A DNA stretch of 64,000 nucleotides from Pseudonocardia halophobica. Lineage in GTDB: Bacteria > Actinomycetota > Actinomycetes > Mycobacteriales > Pseudonocardiaceae. The position numbers and the translations under genes are program-made. Position 1 is the stretch's first letter. Each line of letters starts with the position of its first letter. The notes beneath the pieces are model-generated. The model was not told the origin of the DNA and made no database searches. It saw only the letters and a list, made by a program, of their open reading frames with translations. This document shows, piece after piece, positions 19,295 through 28,662 of the stretch. The stretch lies in contig NZ_BSFQ01000027.1 of assembly GCF_027922425.1 (NCBI RefSeq), positions 1 through 64,000 on the forward strand, in the 5' to 3' direction.

Positions 19295-20524
19295 TCAGGG
19301 CGGGGTGGGCGTGCTTGCGGGGTCCGCCAGCCGACCCGCGAGGAGGGCGGTCCGGAGCACCAATGCGTCGCGTGGATCCGAGGGTGAGCGGCCGGTGAGT
19401 TCACTCACGCGCCGGAGCCGGTAGCGGACCGTGTTGGGGTGCACGAACAACGCGCGGGCGCACGCCTCGAGCGCGCCGCCGCCCTCCAGGTAGGCCGCCA
19501 GCGTGCGCAGCAGCTCCCCACCCGCCGCCTCCAGCGGGGCGACGACCGACTCGACGAGCAGGCGCAGCGCGGAGGGATCGCCGGAGACCGCACGCTCCGG
19601 GAGGAGGTCCTCGGCGTCGACGGGACGGGGCGCGGCGGGCCAGCCGGGGGCGGCCCGCAGCCCGGCGAGGGCGTCCCGCGCGGAGACGTGTGCGGCCGCG
19701 AGGTTCGGCGCCCGCGGCCCGACGACGACCGGTCCCGGCCCGAAGTCCGCCACCAGCGAGGCGACCGGGTGGGCGCCCTCGCGCGGCCGGTCGTCCGGGG
19801 CGATGCGGCCGCGGGGCTCGGTCAGCAGCAGCACCAGCCGGCTGCCCTGTACCCCGACCAGCACGGACCGGCCGAGCCGGGTGGCGTGCCGGCGGATCCC
19901 GCCGAGGATCTCGGCCGCGTCCCCGCCGTCGGCCGCGGGTGGGCTGCCCACCAGGACCCGGACCGCGGCGACCGGGTCCCAGCCGAGCGCGGCCGCACGG
20001 GAGACCAGGGCGTCGTCGGCGTCGCCGCGGACCACGCCGTCGACGACGAGGGCCTCCTGCCGGGCGTCCCACGCGCCGCGGGTCTCGGCCGCGTTGGCGT
20101 AGACGGTGGCGGCGGCGAACGCGATCTCCCGGCCGAACCGGAGCACGGCCTCGACGAGGATCCGGTACTCGGCCTCGTCGGCGGCCAGCGGCGGCAGCCG
20201 CTCCTCGAACACCTCGGTGGCGATCCGCACCAGGTCGACGGTCTGCCGCAGGGACAGGCGCCGGGCGAGGTCGCGCGGGGCGATCCGGAAGGCCTCGGCG
20301 GTGAGCCGGATCGTCTCGTCCGGCTCGCCGAGCCAGGCGACGAAGTTGCTGACCCCGGTCTGCGTGACGAGCAGGACACCCGCGCGCTGGTCGGCGTGCA
20401 GCCGCGCGAACCACGGCTGGCCGTCCTCCATCGCGGAGAGGCAGGCCGCGGCGAGGTCGCCGGTGGCCAGCTCGAGGCGGCGCAGGGTGGCCGCGGAGAC
20501 CGCCCGCACGTCGGACAGGGTCAT
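19295..20524 (-). CDS. fasR: PucR-family regulator of fatty acid synthesis
   Basis: A 409-residue regulator with an N-terminal helical domain (VSAATLRRLELATGDLAAAC), a middle GGDEF-like fold and a C-terminal PucR helix-turn-helix (about 345-395: LEACARALFVHPNTVRYRLR). Immediately upstream of fabD in the same orientation, it corresponds to Streptomyces FasR, an activator of the fabD-H-acpP-fabF operon; this assignment rests on architecture and position. The ATG at 20524 is used; another ATG four codons up is possible, and neither has a clear RBS. It is divergent from a pirin gene with 53 bases between them. Confidence 0.88.
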   Translation of the reverse strand: MTLSDVRAVSAATLRRLELATGDLAAACLSAMEDGQPWFARLHADQRAGVLLVTQTGVSNFVAWLGEPDETIRLTAEAFRIAPRDLARRLSLRQTVDLVRIATEVFEERLPPLAADEAEYRILVEAVLRFGREIAFAAATVYANAAETRGAWDARQEALVVDGVVRGDADDALVSRAAALGWDPVAAVRVLVGSPPAADGGDAAEILGGIRRHATRLGRSVLVGVQGSRLVLLLTEPRGRIAPDDRPREGAHPVASLVADFGPGPVVVGPRAPNLAAAHVSARDALAGLRAAPGWPAAPRPVDAEDLLPERAVSGDPSALRLLVESVVAPLEAAGGELLRTLAAYLEGGGALEACARALFVHPNTVRYRLRRVSELTGRSPSDPRDALVLRTALLAGRLADPASTPTPP

Positions 20525-20577
20525 ATGGGGAAGCATGGCACGCCGGGGCGGGTCGGACGCGCCGGAAGGAGGACCTC

Positions 20578-21339
20578 GTGAGCGGCGGCGACGGGCGGGT
20601 GGAGCTGCGCCGCGGCGCGGACCGGGTGCGGACGGTGCACGCGGGTTGCGAGGCCCGGCACGGCTTCTCCTTCGGCGCGCACTACGACCCGGCGAACACC
20701 TTCTTCGGGGCGCTGCTCGCGCACAACGACGAGCGCGTCGCCCCGGGCGCGGGCTACGACACCCACGCCCACGACGAGGTCGACCTGGTGACCTGGGTCG
20801 TGTCCGGCGAGCTCGCGCACGCGGACTCGCTGGGGAACGAGGCCGTGGTGCGGCCCGGGACCGTGCAGGTGCTGTCCGCGGGCACCGGGGTGGAGCACGC
20901 CGAGCACTGCGGCGGGACCGGACCGGTGCGGTTCGTGCAGGCGTGGCTCGTACCGGAGCGGCCGCTGCGCGCACCCGCACTCGCCCGCCGGGACGTCGCC
21001 GAAGGGCTGGCCGCGGGGCGGCCGCTCCTCGTCGCGTCGGGCCGGGCCGGCACGGGCACGCTCCCGCTGCGCCGCGCCGACGCCGACCTGCACGCCGCCC
21101 GGCTGCCCGCCGGAGCGGAGTGGCCCCTCCCCGAGGCGCCTTACCTGCACGTCTTCCTGGCCGCGGGCAGCGCGGACACCCCCGCCGGAGAGCTGGGCGA
21201 GGGTGACGAGCTGCGGGCGACCGCGCCCCTGGTCGGCTCCGCACGCTCCGCCTCCGCGGGCAGCACGACGATCACCGCGGGCCCGGAGGGCGCCGAGGTG
21301 CTGGTCTGGGCCATGGGCAGCGACCTACGCCCCGACTGA
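20578..21339 (+). CDS. Pirin family protein (YhhW type)
   Basis: A 253-residue pirin-like bicupin, shorter than the pirin at 9480. The first cupin holds the metal-binding THAHDEVDLVTWVVSGELAH and later VLSAGTGVEHAEH; a degenerate second cupin follows (SADTPAGELGEGDELRAT). It resembles the YhhW/quercetinase branch. GTG 20578 is preceded by a strong RBS (AAGGAGG, 20567-20573). It is transcribed divergently from fasR, but a functional link is not evident. Confidence 0.85.
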   Translation: MSGGDGRVELRRGADRVRTVHAGCEARHGFSFGAHYDPANTFFGALLAHNDERVAPGAGYDTHAHDEVDLVTWVVSGELAHADSLGNEAVVRPGTVQVLSAGTGVEHAEHCGGTGPVRFVQAWLVPERPLRAPALARRDVAEGLAAGRPLLVASGRAGTGTLPLRRADADLHAARLPAGAEWPLPEAPYLHVFLAAGSADTPAGELGEGDELRATAPLVGSARSASAGSTTITAGPEGAEVLVWAMGSDLRPD

Positions 21340-21587
21340 TGTCACCGCCGGGGTGTGAACCGCTCGCCGCGGGGCACAGGGGCCTGAGTCCGAGGGCACG
21401 CGGCAGCACCGACCGGCCCCGGACGTCGACGACCGGGGTGACCGCGTGGGGTCACCCCGGCCTCGACGACGTACGGATCGTTCGCTGACACGTGCCGTGC
21501 GGGGCTCGCGCCGAGACGGGCGAGGAAAGCGGAACGGGTGCGCCGGTTGGTGGGTGGCGTCCCGACCGGCCGGCCGGGACGGGTGGA

Positions 21588-21794
21588 TCAGCCGATCGGC
21601 GTCACCTGCGTGGCCTGCGGCCCCTTCTGGCCCTGCTCGATGTCGAAGGACACGCGCTGCCCCTCGTCGAGGCTCTTGTAGCCGTTGACCTGGATCGCGG
21701 AGTAGTGCACGAACACGTCCGCGCCACCACCGTCGGGAGCGAGGAAGCCATAGCCCTTCTCGCTGTTGAACCACTTGACGGTGCCCTCTGCCAT
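21588..21794 (-). CDS. Cold-shock protein (CspA family)
   Basis: A 68-residue single OB-fold protein. The RNP1 motif KGYGFLAPDGG and RNP2 motif VFVHYSAIQ are intact, as is the start MAEGTVKWFNSEKG. It acts as a single-stranded RNA/DNA chaperone in the cytoplasm. RBS GAGGAGAG precedes the ATG. It lies downstream of aceE on the same strand but is separated by a strong hairpin, so it should have its own promoter. Confidence 0.96.
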   Translation of the reverse strand: MAEGTVKWFNSEKGYGFLAPDGGGADVFVHYSAIQVNGYKSLDEGQRVSFDIEQGQKGPQATQVTPIG

Positions 21795-21993
21795 TCTTGC
21801 TCTCCTCGTACGTGCTCGAGGCTCTCGCCCCGGGAAACGCCGCCCGGCCGCTACTGTCCGCGCCCTGGTCGGGACGCCGATCCACCATCGGAGGGTCGGC
21901 GTCGGGCGGAGCCTAGCGTGATTCGCGTCGCTTGCCGAGGGGTCGTGAGCTGTGTATTCGGCCTGGAACGGGACCGAAACACGCGAACGGCCA

Positions 21994-22052
21994 CCTGATC
22001 GTCCGGAGGGGGCCGTCCGGGCGACGGCCCACGGCCCCCTCCTCCGATCAGG
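21994..22052 (-). terminator. Long terminator hairpin at the end of aceE
   Basis: CCTGATCG...GGAGGGGGCCGT (21994-22016) pairs with ACGGCCCCCTCC...CGATCAGG (22031-22052), a stem of about 20 bp with a 14-base loop. It overlaps the aceE stop codon and would end aceE transcripts before the cold-shock gene. Confidence 0.75.
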
Positions 22053-24843
22053 CGACGCCGGAGTCGGACGTCTGCGGGCCGGCGGCCTGCGGGTCGTCGA
22101 TCCGGTACTTGGCGGCGGCCTCGGCGGGCGCGCCCTTGTCGACCTCGCCCCGCGCGGCCAGCGACTGCAGTGCGCCGACCACGATGGACTCGGCGTCGAC
22201 CGCGAAGTGGCGGCGCGTGGCGGGACGGGTGTCGGAGAGGCCGAACCCGTCCGTGCCGAGGGTGACGAACGGCGCCGGCACCCACTGCCGGATCTGGTCC
22301 GGGACCGCCCGCATCCAGTCCGAGGACGCGATCACGGGGGTGTCCGTACCGCCCAGCGCCCGGGTCACGTACGGGACCTGCGGTTCGGCGTCGGGGTGGA
22401 CGAGGTTGTGGTGCTCGGCCTCGACACCGTCGCGGCGCAGCTCGCCCCACGACGTCACCGACCACACCTCGGCGCCCACACCCCACTGCTCGGCCAGCAT
22501 GTCGCGCGCCTGGACGGCCCACGGCAGCGCGACGCCGGACGCGAGCAGGCGGACCTGCGGCCCGTCCTCCTTGTTCGTGCCCAGGTAGCGGTAGATGCCC
22601 TTGAGCACGCCGTCGGTGTCGAGGCCCTCCGGCTCGGCCGGCTGCGGGTAGGGCTCGTTGTAGACCGTCAGGTAGTAGATGACGTTCTCCGGGTCGTCGC
22701 CGACCATGCGGCGCAGCCCGTCCTTGACGATGTGCGCGATCTCGAAGCTGAACGCCGGGTCGTACGACACGATCGCCGGGTTGGTCGCCGCCAGCAGCAG
22801 CGAGTGCCCGTCGTTGTGCTGCAGGCCCTCGCCGGTCAGCGTGGTGCGGCCCGCGGTGGCGCCGACCAGGAAGCCGCGCGCCATCTGGTCCGACGCCGCC
22901 CAGATCGAGTCGCCGGTCCGCTGGAACCCGAACATCGAGTAGAAGACGTAGACCGGGATCATCGGCTCGCCGTGCGTGGCGTACGAGGTGCCCGCCGCGG
23001 TGAACGATCCGACCGAGCCCGCCTCGTTGATGCCCTCGTGCAGCAGCTGGCCCTGCTCGGACTCCTTGTAGGCCAGCATCAGCGAGGCGTCGACGGACGT
23101 GTAGTGCTGCCCGTGCGGGTTGTAGATCTTCTGCGTCGGGAACATGGAGTCCATGCCGAACGTCCGGGCCTCGTCCGGGATGACCGGCACGAAGCGCGGG
23201 CCGATCTCCTTGTCCTTGATCAGCTCGCGCAGCAGCCGCACGAACGCCATCGTGGTGGCGACCTCCTGCTTGCCGGAGCCCTTCCGGACCGCGTCGTAGA
23301 CCTTGTCGCCCGGCAGCACCAGCGGCTTCGAGGTGGTGCGCCGCGAGGGCACCGGCCCGCCCAGCAGGCGGCGGCGCTCCTTCAGGTACTGGATCTCCGG
23401 CGCGTCGTCGCCGGGGTGGTAGTACGGCGGCAGGTACGGGTCCTGCTCGAGCTGCGAGTCGGAGATCGGGATGCGCTGCTCGTCCCGGAACTGCTTGAGG
23501 TCGTCCAGGGACAGCTTCTTCATCTGGTGGGTCGCGTTGCGGCCGGCGAAGTGCGAGCCCAGGCCGTAGCCCTTGATCGTCTTCGCCAGGATCACGGTCG
23601 GCTGGCCGTGGTGCTCGGTCGCGGCCTTGTACGCCGCGTGGACCTTGCGGTAGTCGTGCCCGCCGCGCTTGAGGCCCCAGATCTGGTCGTCCGTGAGCGG
23701 CTCGACCATGGCCTTCGTGCGCGGGTCCCGGCCGAAGAAGTGGTCGCGGACGTACGCGCCGTCGTTGGCCTTGTAGGTCTGGTAGTCGCCGTCGGGCGTG
23801 GTGTTCATCAGGTTGATCAGGGCGCCGTCGCGGTCCTGGTGGAGCAGGGCGTCCCACTCCCGGCCCCAGATGACCTTGATGACGTTCCAGCCGGCGCCGC
23901 GGAAGAAGGCCTCCAGCTCCTGGATGATCTTCCCGTTGCCGCGCACCGGGCCGTCGAGCCGCTGCAGGTTGCAGTTGATGACGAAGGTCAGGTTGTCGAG
24001 CTGGTCGGTCGCGGCCACCTGCAGCATCCCGCGCGACTCGGGCTCGTCCATCTCGCCGTCGCCGAGGAAGGCCCAGACGTGCTGCTGGCTGGTGTCCTTG
24101 ATGCCGCGGTCGTTGAGGTAGCGGTTGAACCGCGCCTGCATGATCGCGTTCATCGGGCCGATGCCCATGGAGACCGTGGGGAACTCCCAGAAGTCCGGCA
24201 TCAGCCGCGGGTGCGGGTAGCTCGGCAGGCCGCGTCCCGGCCCGCCGTGGCTGACCTCCTGGCGGAACCCGTCGAGGCGGTCCTCGGTCAGCCGGCCCTC
24301 GAGGTACGCGCGGGCGTAGATGCCGGGGGAGGCGTGGCCCTGGATGTAGACCTGGTCGCCGCCGCCGGGGTGGTCCTTGCCACGGAAGAAGTGGTTGAAG
24401 CCGACCTCGTAGAGCGTCGCCGACGACGCGTACGACGAGATGTGCCCGCCGACGCCGATCCCCGGCCGCTGGGCGCGGTGCACCGTCATCGCCGCGTTCC
24501 AGCGGATCCACCGGCGGTAGGCGCGCTCGGCGTCCTCGTCGCCGGGGAACCACGGCTCACGGTCGGTGGGGATGGTGTTGACGTAGTCCGTGCTGGTCAG
24601 CGACGGGACTCCGACGTGGCGCTCGCGGGCGCGCTGGAGCAGCCTGAGCATCAGGTAGCGGGCGCGCTGCTGGCCCGCGTTGTCCAGCGCGGCGTCGAAC
24701 GAGTCCAGCCACTCGGCGGTCTCCTCGGGATCGATGTCCGGGAGGTGGGCCGCGAGACCGTCACGGATGACGTGGACGCGTCGCGGGCCGCCGGTGCCGT
24801 TGCTGGCCGGGTTGTCGCCGCCGGTGGTGCTCTGGCCGGTCAA
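22048..24843 (-). CDS. aceE: Pyruvate dehydrogenase E1 component, homodimeric
   Basis: A 931-residue thiamine diphosphate-dependent E1 that decarboxylates pyruvate and passes the acetyl group to E2. Family blocks: GHISSYASSATLYEVGFNHF near the N-terminus, the ThDP-binding GDGEMDEPES with a following NLQRLDGPVRGNGK, and the transketolase C-terminal domain. Length matches the single-chain E. coli type. The start appears to be TTG at 24843: AGGGAG lies 6 bases upstream, and the family N-terminus begins shortly after, whereas any longer frame would run into the divergent promoter. It lies close to the fatty acid genes, as in mycobacteria. Confidence 0.95.
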   Translation of the reverse strand: MTGQSTTGGDNPASNGTGGPRRVHVIRDGLAAHLPDIDPEETAEWLDSFDAALDNAGQQRARYLMLRLLQRARERHVGVPSLTSTDYVNTIPTDREPWFPGDEDAERAYRRWIRWNAAMTVHRAQRPGIGVGGHISSYASSATLYEVGFNHFFRGKDHPGGGDQVYIQGHASPGIYARAYLEGRLTEDRLDGFRQEVSHGGPGRGLPSYPHPRLMPDFWEFPTVSMGIGPMNAIMQARFNRYLNDRGIKDTSQQHVWAFLGDGEMDEPESRGMLQVAATDQLDNLTFVINCNLQRLDGPVRGNGKIIQELEAFFRGAGWNVIKVIWGREWDALLHQDRDGALINLMNTTPDGDYQTYKANDGAYVRDHFFGRDPRTKAMVEPLTDDQIWGLKRGGHDYRKVHAAYKAATEHHGQPTVILAKTIKGYGLGSHFAGRNATHQMKKLSLDDLKQFRDEQRIPISDSQLEQDPYLPPYYHPGDDAPEIQYLKERRRLLGGPVPSRRTTSKPLVLPGDKVYDAVRKGSGKQEVATTMAFVRLLRELIKDKEIGPRFVPVIPDEARTFGMDSMFPTQKIYNPHGQHYTSVDASLMLAYKESEQGQLLHEGINEAGSVGSFTAAGTSYATHGEPMIPVYVFYSMFGFQRTGDSIWAASDQMARGFLVGATAGRTTLTGEGLQHNDGHSLLLAATNPAIVSYDPAFSFEIAHIVKDGLRRMVGDDPENVIYYLTVYNEPYPQPAEPEGLDTDGVLKGIYRYLGTNKEDGPQVRLLASGVALPWAVQARDMLAEQWGVGAEVWSVTSWGELRRDGVEAEHHNLVHPDAEPQVPYVTRALGGTDTPVIASSDWMRAVPDQIRQWVPAPFVTLGTDGFGLSDTRPATRRHFAVDAESIVVGALQSLAARGEVDKGAPAEAAAKYRIDDPQAAGPQTSDSGVA

Positions 24844-24991
24844 GGGGTCTCCCTGGGTGGCTCGTACAGGTGTTCGTGCAGTGTGTCGCGTTCCCCGGGG
24901 TCGTGCCGGACGGCAGCCCCGGGCGGTACCCCCTATCGTGCCCCTCGCCGCATGATCACGGAACGGCGGTTGCGCGGGGCCGCATGGTCGT

Positions 24992-25012
24992 GTTCGGATT
25001 CCGCATCCGAAC
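24992..25012. promoter_or_regulatory. Perfect 8-bp inverted repeat between aceE and DUF3052 gene
   Basis: GTTCGGAT (24992-24999) and ATCCGAAC (25005-25012) are separated by five bases (TCCGC). The site lies 55 bases upstream of the DUF3052 start and 149 upstream of aceE, in the divergent promoter region. It is a plausible operator for a dimeric regulator; none is encoded nearby apart from fasR. Confidence 0.45.
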
Positions 25013-25066
25013 CGACTCTCGGTGGCGCGTCGTCGTGCCGCCGTATGCGAGGAAAGAGGTGCACGC

Positions 25067-25501
25067 GTGGTCGCCGCGGAAGATGCCGGACGGTCGTCCG
25101 ACATCGCGGGCAAGCTCGGCGTCGAGCCGGGCATGGTCGTCCAGGAACTGGGTTATGACACCGACGTCGACGACGCGGTGCGCGAGGCCGTCGAGGACGT
25201 CACCGGCGAGGAGCTCCTCGACGAGGACGCCCAGGAGGTCATCGACGTCGTGCTCCTGTGGTTCCGGGAGGGCGACGGCGATCTCGTCGACACCCTCGTG
25301 GACGCCCGGGGCATGATCGCCGAGAACGGCATGATCTGGGTGCTCACCCCGAAGACGGGGCGGAGCGGCCATCTCGAGCCCAGCGAGATCGCGGAGGCCG
25401 CGCCCACCGCCGGCCTGGCGCAGACGTCGAACGTCAGCATCGGCGAGGACTGGGCGGGTGCCCGGCTCGTCTCCCCGAAGGCGGGCAAGAAGCGCGCCTA
25501 G
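25067..25501 (+). CDS. DUF3052 family protein
   Basis: A 144-residue acidic protein of the actinobacterial DUF3052 family (Rv2239c position, next to aceE and ahpE in M. tuberculosis). Conserved parts include AGKLGVEPGMVVQELGYDTD and LDEDAQEVIDVVLLWFREGD, then the C-terminal TAGLAQTSNVSIGEDWAG. Function unknown. GTG 25067 is chosen for its RBS (GGAAAGAGG, 25051-25059). Convergent with the VOC gene, overlapping it by four bases. Confidence 0.9.
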   Translation: MVAAEDAGRSSDIAGKLGVEPGMVVQELGYDTDVDDAVREAVEDVTGEELLDEDAQEVIDVVLLWFREGDGDLVDTLVDARGMIAENGMIWVLTPKTGRSGHLEPSEIAEAAPTAGLAQTSNVSIGEDWAGARLVSPKAGKKRA

Positions 25502-25908
25502 GACCTGTCCGGGCCGAGGCGGGCCTCCGCCCGCTTCGGCGCGAACAGCTCGACGGGGTTCCCCGACGGGTCCTCGACGAGCACCTGGTCGCCGCCCACC
25601 CCCTGCACGAGACCGCCGCGGAAGGCCACGCCCGCCGCGCGCAGCTCCTCGGCGAGGGTGGGCAGGTCGTCGACCTCGAGCGCGAAGCGGTTCCACCCGC
25701 CCGGCTCGGGGACGCGGCCGTCGTCGGTCGTCCGGCCGCCGCCCCCGGGCCCGCCGGGCGCGCTGAGGACGAGCCGCAGGTCCCCGCGGGTCAGCATGGC
25801 CATCGTCGGGGCCGGGTGCATGGTCTCGGTGAAGCCGAGGTGGGTGGTGTAGAAGTCGATCGCGGCGTCGACGTCGTGGACGATGTACCGGACGCTGACG
25901 GTGGCCAT
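25498..25908 (-). CDS. VOC family (glyoxalase/bleomycin resistance-like) protein
   Basis: A 136-residue vicinal-oxygen-chelate protein with VRYIVHDVDAAIDFYTTHLG at the start, NRFALEVDDL in the middle and VLVEDPSGNPVELFAP at the end. It has the paired beta-alpha-beta-beta-beta fold with His and Glu metal ligands. The substrate is unknown. Its stop codon overlaps the 3' end of the DUF3052 gene by four bases, so transcription is convergent. Confidence 0.83.
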   Translation of the reverse strand: MATVSVRYIVHDVDAAIDFYTTHLGFTETMHPAPTMAMLTRGDLRLVLSAPGGPGGGGRTTDDGRVPEPGGWNRFALEVDDLPTLAEELRAAGVAFRGGLVQGVGGDQVLVEDPSGNPVELFAPKRAEARLGPDRS

Positions 25909-26051
25909 GGCGTACCCCCGGTTCGCTCGCCGGCCGGGACCGGGCGTCCCGCCCCGCGCTCCACACCGTAGGCCCTGTGCGGCCTAGTAGGCTCGGTCCG
26001 ACGTCGCCCGCGTACCGCGGGCACCCGCATGCCTTCGAGGAGAAACGACGC

Positions 26052-26510
26052 ATGGCACCCGAGGTGGGCACCAAGGCCCCGGACTTCACGCTGAAGGACC
26101 AGGACAAGCAGGAGGTGAGCCTGTCCTCCTTCCAGGGCGACAAGGCCGTCCTGGTGGTCTTCTACCCGTTCGCGTTCTCGGGCATCTGCACCGGCGAGCT
26201 CTGCACCGTCCGGGACGACCTCTCGTCCTTCCAGAACGACGACGTGCAGATCCTCGCGGTCTCCACCGACCCCACCTTCTCGCTCAAGGCCTGGGCCACC
26301 GCGGAGAACTACACGTTCCCGCTGCTGTCGGACTTCTGGCCGCACGGCGAGGTCGCCAAGGCCTACGGCGTGTTCAACGAGGGCGCCGGCATGGCCGTCC
26401 GCGGCACCTTCCTCGTCGACAGGGAGGGTGTGATCCGCTTCGCCGAGGTCAACCAGCCCGGCGAGGCCCGTGACCAGGAGGGGTGGAAGAAGGCCCTGGC
26501 GGCGTTGTAA
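26052..26510 (+). CDS. ahpE: Peroxiredoxin AhpE
   Basis: A 152-residue peroxiredoxin of the AhpE type. The active-site stretch VFYPFAFSGICTGELCTVRDD holds the peroxidatic Cys (TGELC, about residue 48), with the Arg further on in the usual RGTFLVDREGVIRF region. It reduces peroxides in the cytoplasm. ATG 26052 is chosen because MAPEVGTKAPDF is the family start and AGGAGAAACGACGC precedes it. The neighbourhood aceE-DUF3052-ahpE matches mycobacteria. Confidence 0.95.
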   Translation: MAPEVGTKAPDFTLKDQDKQEVSLSSFQGDKAVLVVFYPFAFSGICTGELCTVRDDLSSFQNDDVQILAVSTDPTFSLKAWATAENYTFPLLSDFWPHGEVAKAYGVFNEGAGMAVRGTFLVDREGVIRFAEVNQPGEARDQEGWKKALAAL

Positions 26511-26543
26511 GGCCGCACCTGGGCGGTCGCCCGCCCCGGTCCC

Positions 26544-26615
26544 GGGCGCGTAGCTCAGCGGGAGAGCACTCGGTTTACACCCGAGCGGTCGCAGGTTCGA
26601 TCCCTGCCGCGCCCA
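26544..26615 (+). tRNA. tRNA-Val (TAC anticodon)
   Basis: A complete cloverleaf. Acceptor stem GGGCGCG (26544-26550) pairs with CGCGCCC (26608-26614), followed by discriminator A; the D arm contains AGCTCAGCGGGAGAGC; the anticodon stem CTCGG/CCGAG encloses TTTACAC with anticodon TAC; the T arm is GCAGG TTCGATC CCTGC. CCA is not encoded. An integrase gene starts within 100 bases downstream, so the 3' half is a likely attachment site. Confidence 0.96.
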
Positions 26616-26667
26616 CCCTCCCTGACCAGGTCAGGAGCCCGCGTGACACGCTCAGCGGTCGCGTGTC

Positions 26668-26689
26668 GTGACATCAAACGTGACATCAA
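26668..26689 (+). repeat. Direct repeat GTGACATCAA x2 upstream of the integrase
   Basis: The ten-base GTGACATCAA occurs at 26668 and again at 26680, 12 bases apart, between the tRNA and the integrase start. Short direct repeats beside attachment sites are often arm-type binding sites for tyrosine integrases, or operators for the integrase promoter. Confidence 0.4.
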
Positions 26690-26708
26690 CGCTCTTAGCG
26701 TCGGTCTC

Positions 26709-28555
26709 ATGGCGAGCAAGAAGGCCGGTCGGACGCGGACCCGCGGGAGCATCGACGAGCTGCCCAGCGGCGGTCTTCGCGTGCGCGTCTACGCGGGCTG
26801 GGACACCGTCACCCGTCGCCGCCACATCTGACGGAGATCATCAAGCCCGGCCCTCGAGCCCGGGCTCAAGCCGAGGCGGCACGCACCCGGATGCTCAACG
26901 AGGTCGACGAGCGCCGCAGCCCGCGGACGTCGGCCACGGTCGACCAGCTGCTCGACCGCTACCTCGAGATGATCGACGTCAGCGCGAGCACGCACCTCAT
27001 GTACACGCGGTACCTGGAGAACCACGTCCGCCCCTTCATCGGCGGACTCAAAGCCGGCGCGGTCGACCCCGACGTGCTCGACTCGCTCTACGCCGAGCTG
27101 CGCCGCTGTCGCATCCACTGCCGGCCGCGCAGCCGGCAGATCGACCATCGCACCCCGCGACCGCACGAGTGCGACGACCGCTGCGGGCCCCACGCGTGCA
27201 AGCCGCTGTCGAACACGACGATCAGGCACGTCCACCACTTCCTGAACGCCGCCTTCAAGAAGGCCGTCCGCTGGCGCTGGATCGCGACCAGCCCGGTGAC
27301 CCAGGCGGAGGCACCGCCGCCGAAGCCGCCGGACCCGCGGCCACCGACGCCGGCGGAGGCGGCGAAGCTGATCGAGGAGGCGTCGCTGGATCCGGACTGG
27401 GGCGCCCTGGTCTGGTTCACCATGACGACGGGTGCGCGCCGGGGTGAGGTCTGTGCCCTGCGGTGGCGCAACGTGGACCTCGAGCAGGGCCTGGTCGAGA
27501 TCCGTCGAGCCCTGGCGACCGACGGCCGGAGCAAGCTGGTGGAGAAGGACACGAAGACCCACCAGCAGCGCCGCGTCACGATCGACGACGAGACGCAGGC
27601 GGTCCTGACCGAGCACCGGGCGCGGGCGGAGGAAGCCGCGGCGCAGGTCGGCAAGCTGCTGACCGGGCAGGCGTACGTCTTCTCGCAGGCGCCGGACAGC
27701 AACGAACCGCTGGTGCCGTCCTCGGTCGGGCAGCGCTACACGCGGATGGCCAAGCGGCTCGGTATCGAGACGCACTTCCACGCGCTGCGGCATTACTCGG
27801 CGACCGAACTGATCGCAGCCGGCATGGACATCCGGACCGTCGCCGGACGGCTGGGGCACAGCGGAGGCGGCATTACCACGCTGCGCGTCTACAGCGCCTG
27901 GTTGGCCGAGGCCGACCAGCGCGCCGCAGCCGGCATCGCCGCACGGCTACCGGAGCGACCCAAGGCGGCTGCGTCCGCGAGCGAGCGGGCAAAGACAGCG
28001 CCCCGACTGCCGTTCGAGAAGGTCGCGTCGGTTATCCGTCAACAGATTCTGTCCGGCGAGCTCGCGCCCGGCGATCAGCTGCTCGCAGTCAACGCCCTGG
28101 CCAAGCGGCACGAGGTCGGCGTCGGCACCGTGTACAAGGCGCTGCAGCTCCTCGAGGAGTGGGGCCTGGTCCTACTCAAGAGCGGCGGTCGGCCAGTCGT
28201 CCTCGAGACCGTTGACCTTGACGACTCTGCGACGTCGTCCACGTCCGAGGCAATGCTCGTGGCGCAGGAGCCCGAGCCGGAGATCACCGAAGTCGAGCCG
28301 GCGCAGCCTGCCCCACCCGCTCCTGCCTCGATCCGGCTCCTCGACTTCGTCGTCCGGCGCCGCGGCTACGTCATCGCCGACTTCTCCGCGGAGGCCGACC
28401 CGAGCAGCCCCTCCCAGCTGCGCCAACTCCTCGTCGATGCCGTCCGCCGAGACGGCTGCGACCCCAGCGACCTCGGTGACTTCACCATGGAGGTCGCCGA
28501 TCCCGAGCTGAAGGAGCGCATACGCAACTTCGTCGCGCCGAGCAGCCCCTCCTGA
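26709..28555 (+). pseudogene. Tyrosine site-specific integrase fused to GntR-type HTH, frameshifted
   Basis: The N-terminal AP2-like arm domain (MASKKAGRTRTRGSIDELPS...VRVYAGWD) reads from ATG 26709 and stops at 26829-26831. The rest continues in another frame: HLTEII, then the SAM-like core-binding domain, and from about 27350 the catalytic domain with Arg in TGARRGEVC, HALRHYSATELI, LGHSGGG and the tyrosine nucleophile in TLRVYSAWL. A single lost base near 26826 (a codon between His and Leu reading AT instead of NAT) explains the break. After about 28000 a GntR-type winged helix is fused (LPFEKVASVIRQQILSGELA). From ATG 26891 a 554-residue protein without the arm domain could still be made. 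Confidence 0.8.
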
Positions 28556-28662
28556 AGCAGCCCAATCTTGAGCGTTGTGGAGTGATGTGCCGCAGCTGGA
28601 GACGACAGCGGTGCCGCGGGGCCGTACCATCCGAACATGCGTTCGACTCGGAGGCGGTGTCC

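Noticed and set aside
21952..25158. 1068-codon open frame on the plus strand
   Set aside because: It is antisense to aceE and consists of low-complexity sequence; the aceE frame has strong family motifs.
26826..26831. Programmed ribosomal frameshift in the integrase
   Set aside because: No slippery heptamer or following stem is apparent; a single lost base is the simpler explanation.
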